The notes under the pieces: generated by a model
What the model was told of the DNA's origin: nothing
What the model saw: only the letters and a program-made list of their open reading frames with translations
Databases searched by the model: none
Shown here: positions 10,256 through 21,664 of the stretch, one piece after another
How positions within the stretch are numbered: the first letter of the stretch is position 1
How the letters are laid out: each line of letters starts with the position of its first letter
Program-made: the position numbers and the translations under genes
Assembly (NCBI GenBank): GCA_023052935.1
Contig: CM041297.1
Coordinates: 100,761,063-100,825,062 of the forward strand
DNA from: Piezodorus guildinii
Lineage: Eukaryota; Arthropoda; Insecta; Hemiptera; Pentatomidae
Reading direction: 5' to 3'
Length of the DNA: 64,000 bases

Positions 10256-10321
10256 ATTAATCGTTATTCTTTTAAAATTGCGCAATCCCAAGTGCGATAG
10301 TTATATAAAAAAAAATAAAAT

Positions 10322-10374
10322 AAATAAAAAAGATATATATATATATCTATCTATATCTATATCTAAATATAATA

Positions 10375-10439
<65 letters not shown>

Positions 10440-10443
10440 ATAA

Positions 10444-10500
<57 letters not shown>
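10322..10500. repeat. (TA)n microsatellite
   Basis: Long AT/TA runs interrupted only briefly. The open frame through it (Tyr-Ile repeats) is not a gene. Confidence 0.95.
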
Positions 10501-11474
10501 CTTTTTTTTTCCCCACTATTACATTACAGATTTTCAGATTGCATTAATAGATTAAATTGACTTAATATAATTTTAAAATATTTTGTTTATGACATCCCTC
10601 ACGAAGTAAAATGTTACAAAAAATGAATTACCAAGTTTTTTTGTTTTTTTTCAATCAACAACAATTTTTATTGAGTAAAATTACAATCTGTCCAAATTTT
10701 GACATCAATAGTAGTGGTGGAAGATAACATATATACTACATTCATACTATAAATTACCAAGTTTAAATTTAAAAGCATTCTCCTAAAAAAAATTAGTGAT
10801 GTACTTAAGTGCAAAACTGTCTGCTATTTTTTTTGGTTGGAGAATATTCCGGAATTCAATCCCCCCTTACCTTTTTAAAGAATCGTTTTCTCCCTGGTCT
10901 TGGGAGGAAGAAAATTAAATTTTCATTTAACCTCTTCGGAATTATTTTTGATAATACAGGTAGCGGTGGATGGGGCTGTTATTATCTGAGAAAAGTTTTA
11001 CCCTCTTCTTAAGAAGAAGCTTAATACTACCCACGAGTTTTAGCTCCTCTGGAAGCGGCCTTCTTTAAAGTATTGATTAAACATTGCAGTCTGTAGTTTT
11101 TTTCCCGGCTATCTACGAATTTATTATGTTTTTAAAGTTGCGTTTTTGTGTTAATAATAAACAGTTAAAATTCGTAATTCCAATTTTCATAGGGACGAAA
11201 TTCCACACTGGTTTCATTGGGATTTGCTGTTTACTTAAAATTAAAAAGTTACGTAGCTCATAGGCAACAGGCATTATGCTAGGGACAAACGATTGATAGA
11301 CATAAAAACGGTTTAAAAAAAATTCCTGCGATTCTGTTTTTGAAGGGTTTCAAATGAATAAGGAAGCCTCGATGATGAGCACTCAGTCCAGATATGATTT
11401 AATAAATTCATAAAAAGCGTAAACATATCTATAACCAGCAAATTACGCTGTTTAAAGTTTCCTAGAAATAATTA
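10501..11474. other. No recognised feature
   Basis: AT-rich sequence without a supported gene. The 67-codon frame at 10809-11012 has no family features. Confidence 0.5.
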
Positions 11475-11732
11475 ACAATCATTATGTGGTTTGAAGGTGA
11501 CAGGCTGGGATCGAATCCTGGTTTATCAGAATAATTATTTATACTCTTCTATCAACTGTGGTTCTACCGAATCGAATCACTTTCCGCATACCTTTCTGGA
11601 GCTCACATAGCCTCTATAAAGTGAGTACCTGATAATTGGGTTACCTTGTGGTTGGGTGTGGGGGTACATTCCTCCAGTTCATTACTCTACACCGAACTTC
11701 CAGGGGTTTGAAGTGGAACAGGTTCTTTTTTT
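11475..11732 (+). mobile_element. SINE family 2, diverged copy
   Basis: Has a weakened B box (GGATCGAATCCTGG), the GCCTCTATAAAGTGAGTACC segment and an end like GGTTTGAAGTGGAACAGG, matching the better copy at 25699-26000. The A box is poorly preserved. Confidence 0.6.
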
Positions 11733-11894
11733 TATTTTTAATCTATCATATTCATAATATCTATACAAGGGAAAAATAACTTTAAAACCATTATTGTATT
11801 GGAGTGTCTTTTTTTAAATGTAGGTTTTTTAAAATTAGGGATTCCACAAACATGTCCGGTGTCTTTTTCTTCTGAAATAAGCTATTCAATGATT

Positions 11895-11946
<52 letters not shown>

Positions 11947-12365
11947 GCGATAATGATTTAGTTTATGGCTAACGTAAATTATTATCCTTTTTATTATTAT
12001 GTAATATGTAAATTAAATTAGAATTTTTAAAAATTTCAAAGGTTAAATATTTCTTTGTCTTTCGCAGTTTTTGTCCGCAATTATATACTTGTTTTATAAC
12101 GTTTTAAATATATTGGTGGAAAGCTTAAGAGTTAAATTATATTTTTGTTTTAATATTGACAAAATATATTTTAGCCGGCTGAATCCTCGCTTCGGTTCTT
12201 TTCAAGTTCTGTTTTTGAGTTCCTTTATTAAATTATTCAGACCAATCATTCACTGCGTTCAATTTAGCGGAATTCATTGAACAACACATTGCCAACTTTT
12301 TGCAGTTTTTTTCGGACAGTGTTCTCTTTTATTTTCCGCTTTCTTGATGTATTTCTTTTAATATT
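11733..12365. other. AT-rich stretch with (TA)n run
   Basis: Contains a (TA)n run at about 11896-11943. Otherwise nothing recognisable. Confidence 0.5.
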
Positions 12366-12930
12366 TAAGATTATAGGAGACTGAAAAGACAAGAAACTGC
12401 TCGACGTTTTCGGCTTATCCAACACTTACTAGACAGACGCTCTAACCTTTCACTTAACTACAAAAGACTCATTTACATGACAACCATAAGGCCTATCTGG
12501 ACCTACGGAGTTGAGCTATGGGGCTCTACTAAACCATCCAATTCTTCCCGTATCCAATCCTTACAATCCGAAATCCTTCGTAAAATCCTCAACGCTCCTT
12601 ACTTTGTTACGAATAAAATCATTCATAATTATTGCTCCATGTTCCGTATGTAGCTGATTTGGCCCGTACCAGATATCATTCCTTCCATGACAAACTCCAT
12701 TCCCACTCTAATCCACTAGTTTCAATTCTTGCTTCCTTTGCAATTCCTGACAATCCTCCGAGGCGTCTGAAGAGAAGATGGCCTCGAGACCTTGTTTAGA
12801 TTGATTACTAGAGTGCTGCCAAGGGCAGTTTCTCTTCACGTTTTTCATGTACATATATTTTATCAGCATATTTACTTGATGTATTGTAGTGTACAGTTGT
12901 AAATTTCAATAAAATATAACAAACAAAAAA
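12366..12930 (+). pseudogene. Jockey-type LINE 3' end with poly(A) signal
   Basis: Encodes LKRQETARRF, then RPIWTYGVELWGST and EILRKILNAPYFVTNK, the C-terminal blocks of a Jockey reverse transcriptase, with several frameshifts and stops after about 12630. A 3' UTR follows with AATAAA at 12908-12913 and an A-rich tail, so the true 3' end of the LINE is present and the 5' end is truncated. It is very similar to the copy at 1-465. Such LINEs may have mobilised the SINEs here (inference). Confidence 0.85.
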
Positions 12931-12979
12931 AAGTTTATAGAAAAAATTAGGTAATTTCTTTTTTTTTATTTTCTTAATA

Positions 12980-13010
<31 letters not shown>

Positions 13011-13793
13011 TTTTGTCTTCTTTTTTTTTTCTGTGTATGATGACATGGATGATTGAATTCGTTCTAAATCTACCTTTAACATATCTGTATGTATTTTTGT
13101 TATGCTTGGTTCTTCGAGGTAAACTGTTTTGATCAAATATTCTTATATTTCTTCATAGATAAGTGCCTTTGACAGTCTTAACTTTTTGTTACTGTTTTTA
13201 ATATATTGCGCACACCTTTAGAGCCTTTCCAAGTTGACGTATTGAAGTGATGGAAAATTTTATGTGAATTGGTCTTAGAGAAGCAATTTTTCGAAGTATT
13301 TTTTTAGCCTCTCCGTCATTTTGATATGATCGATTTCGAACACACGATCGCGCAGTTTAGGTCTTTTCTTTTGTTTCATAACTTTGATCTACCATAGATT
13401 GCATTGATACATGGAGATAATATAGATGTCACGGTGGGTGATGTATGACCTCTCAGCAGAGATAAAGCGATGGGATTATTATTTCGTCGGCGAAAGTTGC
13501 CAGAGGTTGTGTGTCTATCGTTGGATTTGGCGACAGGGAATGAGAATGTTGTGTGATTGAAGTTTAAACTGTTAATATTCAATAATATAATGTATTCACC
13601 TTTAGTTTAGAATATAAAAGACTTGTATTTCTTTATTCAAGCGAGATTTCTTTCTTCAATGCTTTTAGTATCTCTCAGTGCATAGGTATATGTCATGTCA
13701 ACTTATCGAATCTGTTTGCGCACATAAAATGTAAATTTATACGTCTTCAAAGGTGTTTGAGTTTTCTTTTGTAAAAAATATGAGCTCTCATTT
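12931..13793. other. No recognised gene; short (TA)n run
   Basis: A (TA)n run at about 12978-13003 is followed by poly-T. The rest is AT-rich, with a 68-codon minus-strand frame at 13376-13582 that resembles nothing I know. Confidence 0.5.
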
Positions 13794-13925
13794 TTAGCCC
13801 GCTTCACCGTTTTGGAATACTCTTCCGTCAATCATCCGTCATGCTATTTCCCTATCCTCATTTCAATCCCTGCTCTTCAAATATCATCTTGCTTCCCAAG
13901 TAGACATTCACCGATGGGAGTGATC
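13794..13925 (+). pseudogene. LINE reverse transcriptase C-terminal tail
   Basis: Encodes PFWNTLPSIIRHAISLSSFQ and then SLLFKYHLASQ before a stop. The FWN-LP-IR-A-SLSSF pattern is the usual last block of non-LTR reverse transcriptase ORFs (CR1/L2-like). A similar tail is at 53035-53160. Only the end of the element remains. Confidence 0.65.
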
Positions 13926-14034
13926 TAATTAAAGTGAATTGAATGAATAGTGTTTACACTTTTAACATCAATTGGGCTAAAGTTAATTTTGAGTATTATT
14001 TTATTTCTTCTACAATATGTGATCATAAAGCTGT

Positions 14035-14302
14035 CGTTTGTTTGTATGTTAATTCATTTAACGTCACTTTTATGCTACTGTGGCTAATCGGACGATTTAT
14101 AATGGAAGTCCTTAATTTTATAATATAGGTTTAATTAGGATAGGGATCTTTGAAGAGTACATCACATCGAACAGACTCGTGACCACCATTTTACTTCTCC
14201 TCCGTAGGACATCATAATTAAGGATTTGTTTACTCCCATTGTAAAATTCTAGAATCATCTGTCAGGTTTGAACCCACGAACTTGGCCATAGTAGGCTGTT
14301 TT
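14035..14302 (-). mobile_element. SINE family 1, diverged
   Basis: Carries the tail side (GTTTGTTTG, then TTAACGTCACTTTTATGC), the GGCTAATCGGACGA block and the B box (GGTTTGAACCC on the plus strand). Older and more mutated than 2317-2597; the tRNA-like head is incomplete. Confidence 0.8.
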
Positions 14303-14400
14303 ATTTACGTTCCATTCTTCTTCTTTTAATTATAATTATGATTTTCAGTTTTATTAGTATCTTAGGCAAGTAAGTAATTTTTTTTATGTATGTTATTAAT

Positions 14401-14655
14401 CGGGTGGCATAACAACCTCCTATGCCAAAGGTCACGGGTTCAAACCCGCAGGTGGTCCTAGGAGTTTTTAGTGCGAGTAAAAAATCCTTAGTTATGTCGT
14501 TCTTCGGAGGGGACGTTAAAAGGTGGTCTCGAGCCTGTGCGATGTCAGGTAATCGTTAAAGATCCCTATCCTAATAAAACCTGGATAGGCAAAATTTAGA
14601 ACTACCACTGTAGCATCGTCCGATTAGCCATAAAGTGATGTTAAATAAATAAATA
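14401..14655 (+). mobile_element. SINE family 1, head truncated
   Basis: Contains the perfect B box GGTTCAAACCC, the whole body and a TAAATAAATAAA tail. The A box half is damaged. It lies about 100 bp from, and facing away from, the copy at 14035. Confidence 0.85.
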
Positions 14656-14998
14656 GGTGACCTTGTTTCCAAGTAAATTTTATTTCTATTTCTAAGGATA
14701 TTTCTGTAATTTCTGTTTTATTATTTTATTTTTTTTATTGAGCACTAGTTATGTTTATTTATTTACCAAGTGTCTGTTCCAGTATCTTTTTTTATTCTTC
14801 TCTTCTATTCTATTTGAATGCGACGACTTGCTAAAAGAATACCTCAAGTCATAAATTAAAAGCCTAACACAAAGAAGCTGACAGATATTAACGTTTTCAT
14901 CGCGCCCAATTAGCGCAGGCGTTTGAATAATGCCTCAAAACTGCTGTTTGTTTCCTCGCGAAATGACAAGAGAAAATGTTATACTAACGATTTCGTTT
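14656..14998. other. Region upstream of the kinase exon
   Basis: AT-rich until about 14880, then GC content rises toward the exon. No uORF or known factor site is identified with confidence. Confidence 0.4.
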
Positions 14999-15008
14999 CT
15001 ATAAATAA
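14999..15008 (+). promoter_or_regulatory. TATA box of the kinase gene
   Basis: CTATAAATAA lies about 150 bp before the start codon. A TATAAATA core here would place transcription start near 15030, giving a 5' UTR of about 120 bases that is GC-rich. Confidence 0.5.
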
Positions 15009-15149
15009 AGTAGACGCCTAGAAGGCGATACGGCGGTTATTAATCAAAATAAAAGTTGGGAGGCGGAGTGGGGAGGGGGTGGCGCGCGCATCGGTGGCGG
15101 GAACAGAACCGAGAGGCGGCAGACACCCGCGGTACTCCCGTCGGACAGC

Positions 15150-15533
15150 ATGTTCGGCGAGCCGCGGTCTACCACCCTTACGCTCGTAGCCCTGGGGGCG
15201 GGTCTTCTTCTCTATCTGCCCGCCCGTCCTCCGTCCGCCCCTGAGCAGCCTCCGAGGAGCACGGCACAGCACCAGCTCCTCAACTGTACCAGCCTCGAAG
15301 AAGTCACAGATCTGGAGTGGGTGGCCAGCGGCTGGACCAAGGCGGTGTACAGAGGGCGGCTCAGGGGAAGGGACATCGCCGTCAAGACTGTCAACCTGGA
15401 CGGTCACGACATCGAATCCTGCCTGGCCAGGCCTGAGGCACCATCACTTGCCCGCTGCTATCGCAGGACATCGGCCAAGATACTCCGCGAGCTCATCCTT
15501 CTTCAGGAGTTGGATCATCCTAATGTCATTAAG
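15150..15533 (+). CDS. PKDCC/VLK-like extracellular tyrosine kinase, first coding exon
   Basis: This exon encodes 128 residues of a secretory-pathway protein kinase related to PKDCC (VLK), which phosphorylates tyrosines on secreted and luminal proteins. The start is the first ATG after the TATA box. Residues 9-24 are hydrophobic (signal peptide or type II anchor), followed by a Pro-rich spacer. The kinase fold starts near residue 55. The nucleotide loop is the family's unusual ASGWTKAVYRG, the beta-3 lysine is K79 in DIAVKTV, then comes GHDIESC, and the alpha-C helix is ILRELILLQEL. The frame ends HPNVIK at a GTGAGG donor in phase 0. The catalytic loop and DFG-like segment must be in later exons that I did not find, so intron 1 may exceed 48 kb. 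The exon is strongly GC-rich against AT-rich surroundings. It could be another member of the same kinase group. Confidence 0.8.
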
Positions 15534-16439
15534 GTGAGGGTTCTTGTAGATCCCTTCCGTAGCAGGGCTGCCTCAATATACACCAATCTTGAATATTTTC
15601 ATATTACATTATCCTTTTTGTTGTACTTTTATATTTAAAATATCCTCACCTATTTATTAATGTCCTCAATCTTAATACATTCTTGCTCTCGTTACTTCGT
15701 GAATTTCAAAGCACCATAGCATTTTATTGCATCTCATCTAGTGTTATGCATGCAGTAGATATAATAAAGATGAAAACATCAATGCCACATCAATCCAACA
15801 GTACCAAGAAACAGCATAGAATCGAATTAAGCGGCATGTAAATTCCGATCTGCAGAGCTTTTGTTTACGCTGACCATGTGCTTTGCCGGTAAGGTTCCAC
15901 TGAATGCATGAACGACTCATATTCAATTGTTCAGAGTTTGTTACTATTTAGAATTAAATATATTACTCTTTAATTTTGATATTATATGGTTTATTAAAAT
16001 ATATACTCCATTAGATAAATATTAAGTTTTGTTATTAGGTAGCAATTGCGGAAATATACAATGGCACTTTAGTTTTTTATTATTAATAATTGCATTTAAT
16101 ATTTTGTTCATTCCAATCATACATCAAGATGTATATTTATAATAAATTGGCTACGCTATTGCTATGGTTTTGGAAGGATATGAAGAACATATTAAAACCA
16201 CTATTTATTGTTTATGTTTCAAAAATGAGGTTTAATCAATTATTATGTATTGAAATATCATTACAATACTTTGTAATATGAATGCATGAAAAGGTATGTT
16301 CAGTTTATTGGTGAAAGCATCTTATCTACCAAAGTTTTATTAGTGCGAGAGGTATTTTATTGTTTGTTAATATAGTTTATCAACCATATTGAATATATAT
16401 TTATATATTTAGTAAGGTAGATATTTATTTATGAGCGTA
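15534..16439 (+). other. Start of intron 1
   Basis: Begins GTGAGG. GC content falls sharply after about 15600. No repeat or coding region recognised. The short frames here have no family features. Confidence 0.55.
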
Positions 16440-16640
16440 CATTAACTAATCTTTAACTGACAATTTATGATTGTCAATGAATGATCGGTTTTCGGTTGGA
16501 GACATCGGAAATATTAAGGAAATGTCTTCAACAATGAAATTATAACGGACAAAGTAAGGAACGTTAATGAATTTGGATCGTAAGAGATTGGGTACGAGAA
16601 GAATTCGATAGTTTAGCTGAGTAACAAAGCTCAACTTTTT
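16440..16640 (-). pseudogene. Jockey LINE fragment
   Basis: The minus strand has decayed matches to the reverse transcriptase tail seen at 1-465, for example residues like NRILLVPNLLRSKFINVPYF in the segment matching NAPYF. Short, old and non-functional. Confidence 0.5.
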
Positions 16641-17253
16641 AAAAAAGTTAATTCACTTTTAGTTAAATGTTAATAAAATTGCTATTTTAATATATACCTC
16701 TATATTATTAGATAGTCAATCAAAGTTAAAAATACAAGAGAATCAGGTCTCTGAACTTCAACATTAAAAAATAAACATTCAAATTTTAAAAATATTACCA
16801 TATATTCATTTTTTATACCAGATAGATAAGTAGAACTAATAAGTCCACTGCCGGTTAGTGGAGTAAGTGGTACAGAATCATTTCCCACAGATGACAAGCA
16901 CTGAATTATCTTAAGTTATTGTTCCTGCAGATGAATTCTTTATTAGCCGCATCACCTTTCTGAACCTCCACTTTCACCAGATAAAATATATAATCTTGAA
17001 ATTGGGGTGCAGCAGCAGAGAGGCTTCAAAATAAAATACATCTAATGGGTTATTGCAAATCGGAATAGGTATACTTCTATGGTATATTTATTTAAGATTG
17101 TCTTATTATTTAATAGTAGAATTTGCACTCTTTAAAAGAAATGAAAAAAATGTTTTTATTATTGTAGGTTGTAAATGTTGTATGAATGTGATACTTTAGC
17201 GATATTATTATTGTCCATTGTGACAAATTGTAATACATACGAATAAATAAAAA

Positions 17254-17340
<87 letters not shown>

Positions 17341-18108
17341 TATAGTAGGAACGAAGTCCCTCAAAAATCATATATAAGTGTACAAGTTAAATGACCAGAA
17401 TAGTGTTGTCCTAAGTTTAAATATTAACATGATACCACTCATAACATAACGTAAACATAATATGATTCTCTGCTACGATGTCTATAATGTTTTACTTTCA
17501 GGCCATGAGGAAAAGTAGGTTTTGTTTCCTGGTATCTCGGAATAGTTTTGCTGAGGGATTTAAACTAACTTTATAGGTGATGGATAAATTAATCAAATTG
17601 GTTTTCAAAACTCGGAACTATTTCAACAACTAATTGAATGCCTAAACATTGGAAGTTGTTAATTAATTGGTATGCAGACAGATAATTGATATGGAATGTG
17701 TAGATGGTCTTTTCAGATGAACTTTTGTGTATTTATTTCTTTAAATTTACCACAATCTTTGTAAAATGTAATTTTACAGTTTGTACTGAAGTATTTGACT
17801 ATATTACCGTACATTTTGACTATAATTATGGAATCTTTTAAATCTTCCATGATACACATTGTTAACTGTATTTCAAGAATCTGCGAATGTGACAAGAATA
17901 TTGTTTTTATGTTAGACGTATATTTTCCTTGAATTTATGTGTCATTCGTCTTAGGTGTATTATGAAAACTACATCAGAACCAGTCTTCGGCTGCGATAGA
18001 ATCTCCTTGCTGAGTCTACATAGGTGCCTAATATGACCAGTCTTTGACTAGGTTTGCGTTGTTTACGGGATTATGTTTTTATTATAATAGCAGTTTGTTT
18101 GAGTGAAT
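16641..18108. other. AT-rich intronic sequence with (TA)n
   Basis: Holds an A-run and (TA)n microsatellite at about 17245-17337. No supported gene or known repeat otherwise. Confidence 0.5.
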
Positions 18109-18116
18109 AAATCTAT

Positions 18117-18477
18117 TGCTAGGTTCTTTTTAAATAAAATTATCTATTTCCACTCAACACTTCTTTATTTAATTTTTTTCTTTCTCCCTACGTTTCGGTC
18201 TTTGCCATTTTCAAGGGCTCTTTAATCATTCTTTTATATTGCACATATATAAAATACATTTTGTAACATTTAAAAAAATCTATTACAGGCTGAATTAACG
18301 CAATGCTAAGCTGATAAAGGCTAGTTCAGTCTGTAATAGTTTTTTTTTTTTTTATATATATGTGAAATATTACAGAATGATTAATGAATCCTTGAAAATG
18401 GCAAATGCCGAAACGTAGGATAAAATAAAAAGTGTTGAGTGAAAATGGATCATTTTATTTTAAAAGAACCTAGCAAA
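18117..18477. mobile_element. Fold-back element with Penelope-like end motif, 8-bp target duplication
   Basis: Inverted arms of over 100 bp: CTAGGTTCTTTTTAAATAAA at the left and its counterpart before 18477, each with CTACGTTTCGG or CCGAAACGTAG. AAATCTAT flanks both ends (18109-18116, 18478-18485). An inner inverted pair (CTATTACAGGCTGAA and complement) lies in the loop. The motif CCTTGAAAATGGC-AAAT-GCCGAAACG is a diverged version of the motif in the other fold-backs. Confidence 0.6.
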
Positions 18478-18485
18478 AAATCTAT

Positions 18486-19429
18486 GTATTACGCAGACTA
18501 GATCCTTTAACCACAAAATGATTCATTGGGCAATACGTAGTATAGTATAATAAATACTATTTGCAGCTTACTTTGGGATGCCGATGAGTGACTTCTAGAG
18601 CTCAGCTGGAATTATCTTCTGTTAAGTTAGCTATAAATAACTCCTGACTTTTGATATATATTGATTTTTCACGTTAGATATTACCCTTATAGATATTACA
18701 TTATATAGATATTACCTCTCGAATAACCCAGCACAATCTGAAACATATGTCTAATGTATAACTCATCGCTACTTCTCCAGGGATACAAGGAATCACTGGA
18801 ACTCTAAAATCAAAATAACATGTTCATTTTACTGAGGCAGAATAAATTGTACTCCAGCCTGTAAATGCTAGAATATTGTACCTCTTACCTATGTCGTTGT
18901 AAATGGTACCTAAAACTGTAACCAAATAAATATGTGTCATTCGATCACTTTATGCTCTAATTTGTATGTAATTGTAAACATTCACGGATATTTTAGAATG
19001 CATTTTATTTTTAAAAATATTACCTCATGAAAACAGCGAGTTCAGATTCAATTGGTTGGATAAAAGGCAGCTGGTGGGACTAATCAGTCCAATGGAGGAA
19101 ACAAAACAAAGCCTATTTTCCTCATTTTCAAGCCAGTAGTCTCGAAATTTCTGCTTGGTAGAACTTCAGCAATATAAACGACTTCTGATTAGTTGGATAA
19201 ACTTTGGCTAGTATTGTGGGAAATTTTATTTAACAGACACTTTTCAATCTCAAATAAGCAGGCCATTAGGTTAACCCTTTTATAAAATCTTGAATTTTAT
19301 TTATTTATTACTTGATTTATTGTTTATTTTATTTATTATTTCATTCTATTTGTATATGTTCTATATCGCTGCTAGTTCGGATCCAATTTAAATGATTCTT
19401 TTTACATTTGGTATTTATTTATTTATGAA
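18486..19429. other. No recognised feature
   Basis: AT-rich, no supported gene and no repeat match noticed. Confidence 0.5.
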
Positions 19430-20300
19430 TTAGGAACTACGGATTTTTTTGTATTCTACGTATCTTGTAAGCCTTCAAATTCTGAAGGGGATAATTTTTT
19501 TTTTTTTTGTTGGTTGATTACATACGTTCATTATTGAACTTTGTTCATCGCTGTGTCTTAATCTGGAAAATCTTTTCGATTTTTCTCTATTTTCAATAAT
19601 AACCAAGGTTTGGTGGAATTATATCTATTATAATTATTGATTTGAATATATAGACCGACATTTTTTTTTCTTCTGTTTATCGCGCTTTACTGATTCTAAA
19701 ACTCTATACATATTTTTATCTATCTTCAAAAATGATTTAGTAATGGGCGTATTTATGGGTAAAATTAATTTCTTTTTCTTTTCATTTTTTCTCTTATTTT
19801 ATAATTATTCGCGATATTTGGTCAAAAAAGCACTAAGGATTTTTTTCTCTATGTTCAGAAATAAAGAGTTATGGGCGTATGTACGGATAAAACATAATTT
19901 TTTTTTTTCTCTTTTATATAATTAATTTGCGTCTTTTTAGTTTTAAGACGCTAATAAATTTGTTCTCTATTTTCAAAAATAACTAAGTTATTGAATTAAA
20001 TCACTTTTAATCGGTCGCCATTTTAAAAATAACTAGCTGATTACAACGTCTAGGTTTCAGGGTCTTCGTAGCATGCCCTAGTATTTTTGTGGCGAATTTA
20101 AAAAAAAAAAAAAAAATGGTCTAGTAGTTTAGGAGAAATGCCACCCACGGACGGCGGACAAACTTTTTTTTTTACTATTATTTATTCGAATTTTACGTAT
20201 CGTACGCCCTTAAATTTTGAAGGGTGGATATATATTTTTTTTTTGTCTTTCACTAAAGTTTATTATTGACAATTATAAACAAAAATAATTGACAGTTTTA
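19430..20300. repeat. Repeat family C, two or more partial copies
   Basis: The block TACGTATCTTG, then CCTTCAAATTCTGAAGGGG, then GTTCATTATTG recurs within this stretch (about 19430-19640 and 20183-20300) and again near 50028-50300 and 51137-51260. Low complexity poly-T lies between. No coding. Confidence 0.5.
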
Positions 20301-20551
20301 TATTTTGGGTAATACAATATTAATATTTAAAACTTTACTTATCTAATCATAGTTATTATTATGTTGAGAAGTTCAAATTGACCCCCACGCCCTTGATGTG
20401 TCTTCTAGCATATATACTACCATTTTTAATTTCACTTACTATATATAGTAAGGGGAAGTATTGCGATCGTGAAAATTTTCGTATTCCAGTTTTCAACGGA
20501 AATACACGATTTAGGGTCCCCTGAGTCCAAATAACCAAGTCCCGCAAAAAG

Positions 20552-20576
20552 GTCTGTGTGTGTGTGTGTGTGTGTG

Positions 20577-20629
<53 letters not shown>

Positions 20630-20630
20630 G
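20552..20630. repeat. (GT)n microsatellite
   Basis: An almost pure GT run that grows from a TCTGTGTG site found in other family A copies. The His-Thr frame on the minus strand is an artefact. Confidence 0.95.
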
Positions 20631-21181
20631 TAACTCCCGGGCGGAAACGGTAAGTTCTATGAAACTGAAATTTCATATTTAAGACAACTATACGCCCGAG
20701 ACGTGACAAAACTTTTTTCATCAAAATGAGCCTACCAGAAGAGGCACTTTATACCATGCATTTTGCACCTTTTTTCGATTTTCTCAAAAACGGTTCCGAC
20801 GATTTTGATTAAACTCGCTATATCGATGTAAAATTTAATGGGCTTTAATATCATGTAGGTTTTATTTAGATAAAAATGGTCTGACAGGGCTTAAATGCCG
20901 ATATTTTAAATTTTCTTCCCCTAAACTACCTTTAATTTTGTATATTCAATAATAATAACTAGATTTTTTTGTTAACGCTGATGAAAAACTGGTAAATATA
21001 TAAATTGAATAAATTCGATACCCAACTAAAGGAGAAAACAGAAAAAATATTTTTTTAATGCAATTTTTCGTTTTTGAACATAAGAGCAGTAATATACATG
21101 TATGATATGCCGTTGGAAAGCTAAAGATTTTAGAAAAAATATCATCTCATACACAAGCTTTTAAAAGTTATTGGAGAGTGA

Positions 21182-21446
21182 ATTATATTGAGGATGTATA
21201 GTCGACTGTAGAAACTATTATAGGTGGAATAGTCAGGAATCAGTCATTTTTGAAAAGTTTTTAATTTTGCCAACGTTTCGGCTCAAGCTTGTGAGCCATC
21301 ATTAGGGCATTACTGACCATGTCAAGCATAACTATGCTGGACATGGCTCAGTAATGCCCTGATGATGGCTCACAAGCTTGAGCCGAAACGTTGGCAAAAT
21401 TAAAAACTTTTCAAAAATGACTGATTCCTGACTATTCCACCTATAA
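21182..21446. mobile_element. Fold-back element with hammerhead-like motif, 14-bp target duplication
   Basis: Two nearly exact inverted arms (TTATAGGTGGAATAGTCAGG inward to GGACATGG) enclose a tiny loop. TTATTGGAGAGTGA flanks both sides (21168-21181, 21447-21460), interrupting a family A repeat. The right arm has CTGATGA (21359-21365), a GGCTC/GAGCC stem and GAAAC (21385-21389), the order found in hammerhead ribozymes of Penelope-like elements. One extra T separates CTGATGA from the stem. Confidence 0.75.
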
Positions 21447-21664
21447 TTATTGGAGAGTGATGAAAAGAAGATAAAACTTACTGATTATTTAAGATAATAA
21501 TATAATTGATTTTTTAATAAAACACATGTTTCTATATAAATTCAATTTGATTAATTCCTTAATAATTTCACGTATTTTTGTCTCTAACTGTATTTGAAAA
21601 TTCTTTCATTGATTTTAAAAATGGAGGTAAGTGAAAGTCGTGTGTTGCCCGCACCAGATTTTTT

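Larger units (their letters stand above)
20422..21664 (+). repeat. Repeat family A, long copy with nested insertions
   Basis: Runs from TTTCACTTACTATATATAGT to GTGTTGCCCGCACCAGATTT. Family A copies start ACTTTCACTTACC and near the other end have the complement GGTAAGTGAAAGT, so the family has about 13-bp inverted ends plus a conserved 3' extension. This copy is expanded by a (GT)n run and a fold-back element at 21182-21446. It has no long open frame, so it is non-autonomous. Confidence 0.75.

Noticed and set aside
10278..10547. Open frames of alternating Tyr-Ile through (TA)n runs (also 17110-17371, 35735-36093, 46513-46827)
   Set aside because: They exist only because the dinucleotide repeat contains no stop in that frame.
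15018..15407. 129-codon minus-strand frame over the kinase exon
   Set aside because: An antisense shadow of a GC-rich exon. The plus-strand product has clear kinase motifs.
20359..20724. 121-codon minus-strand frame with His-Thr repeat
   Set aside because: It is created by the (GT)n microsatellite inside a family A repeat.
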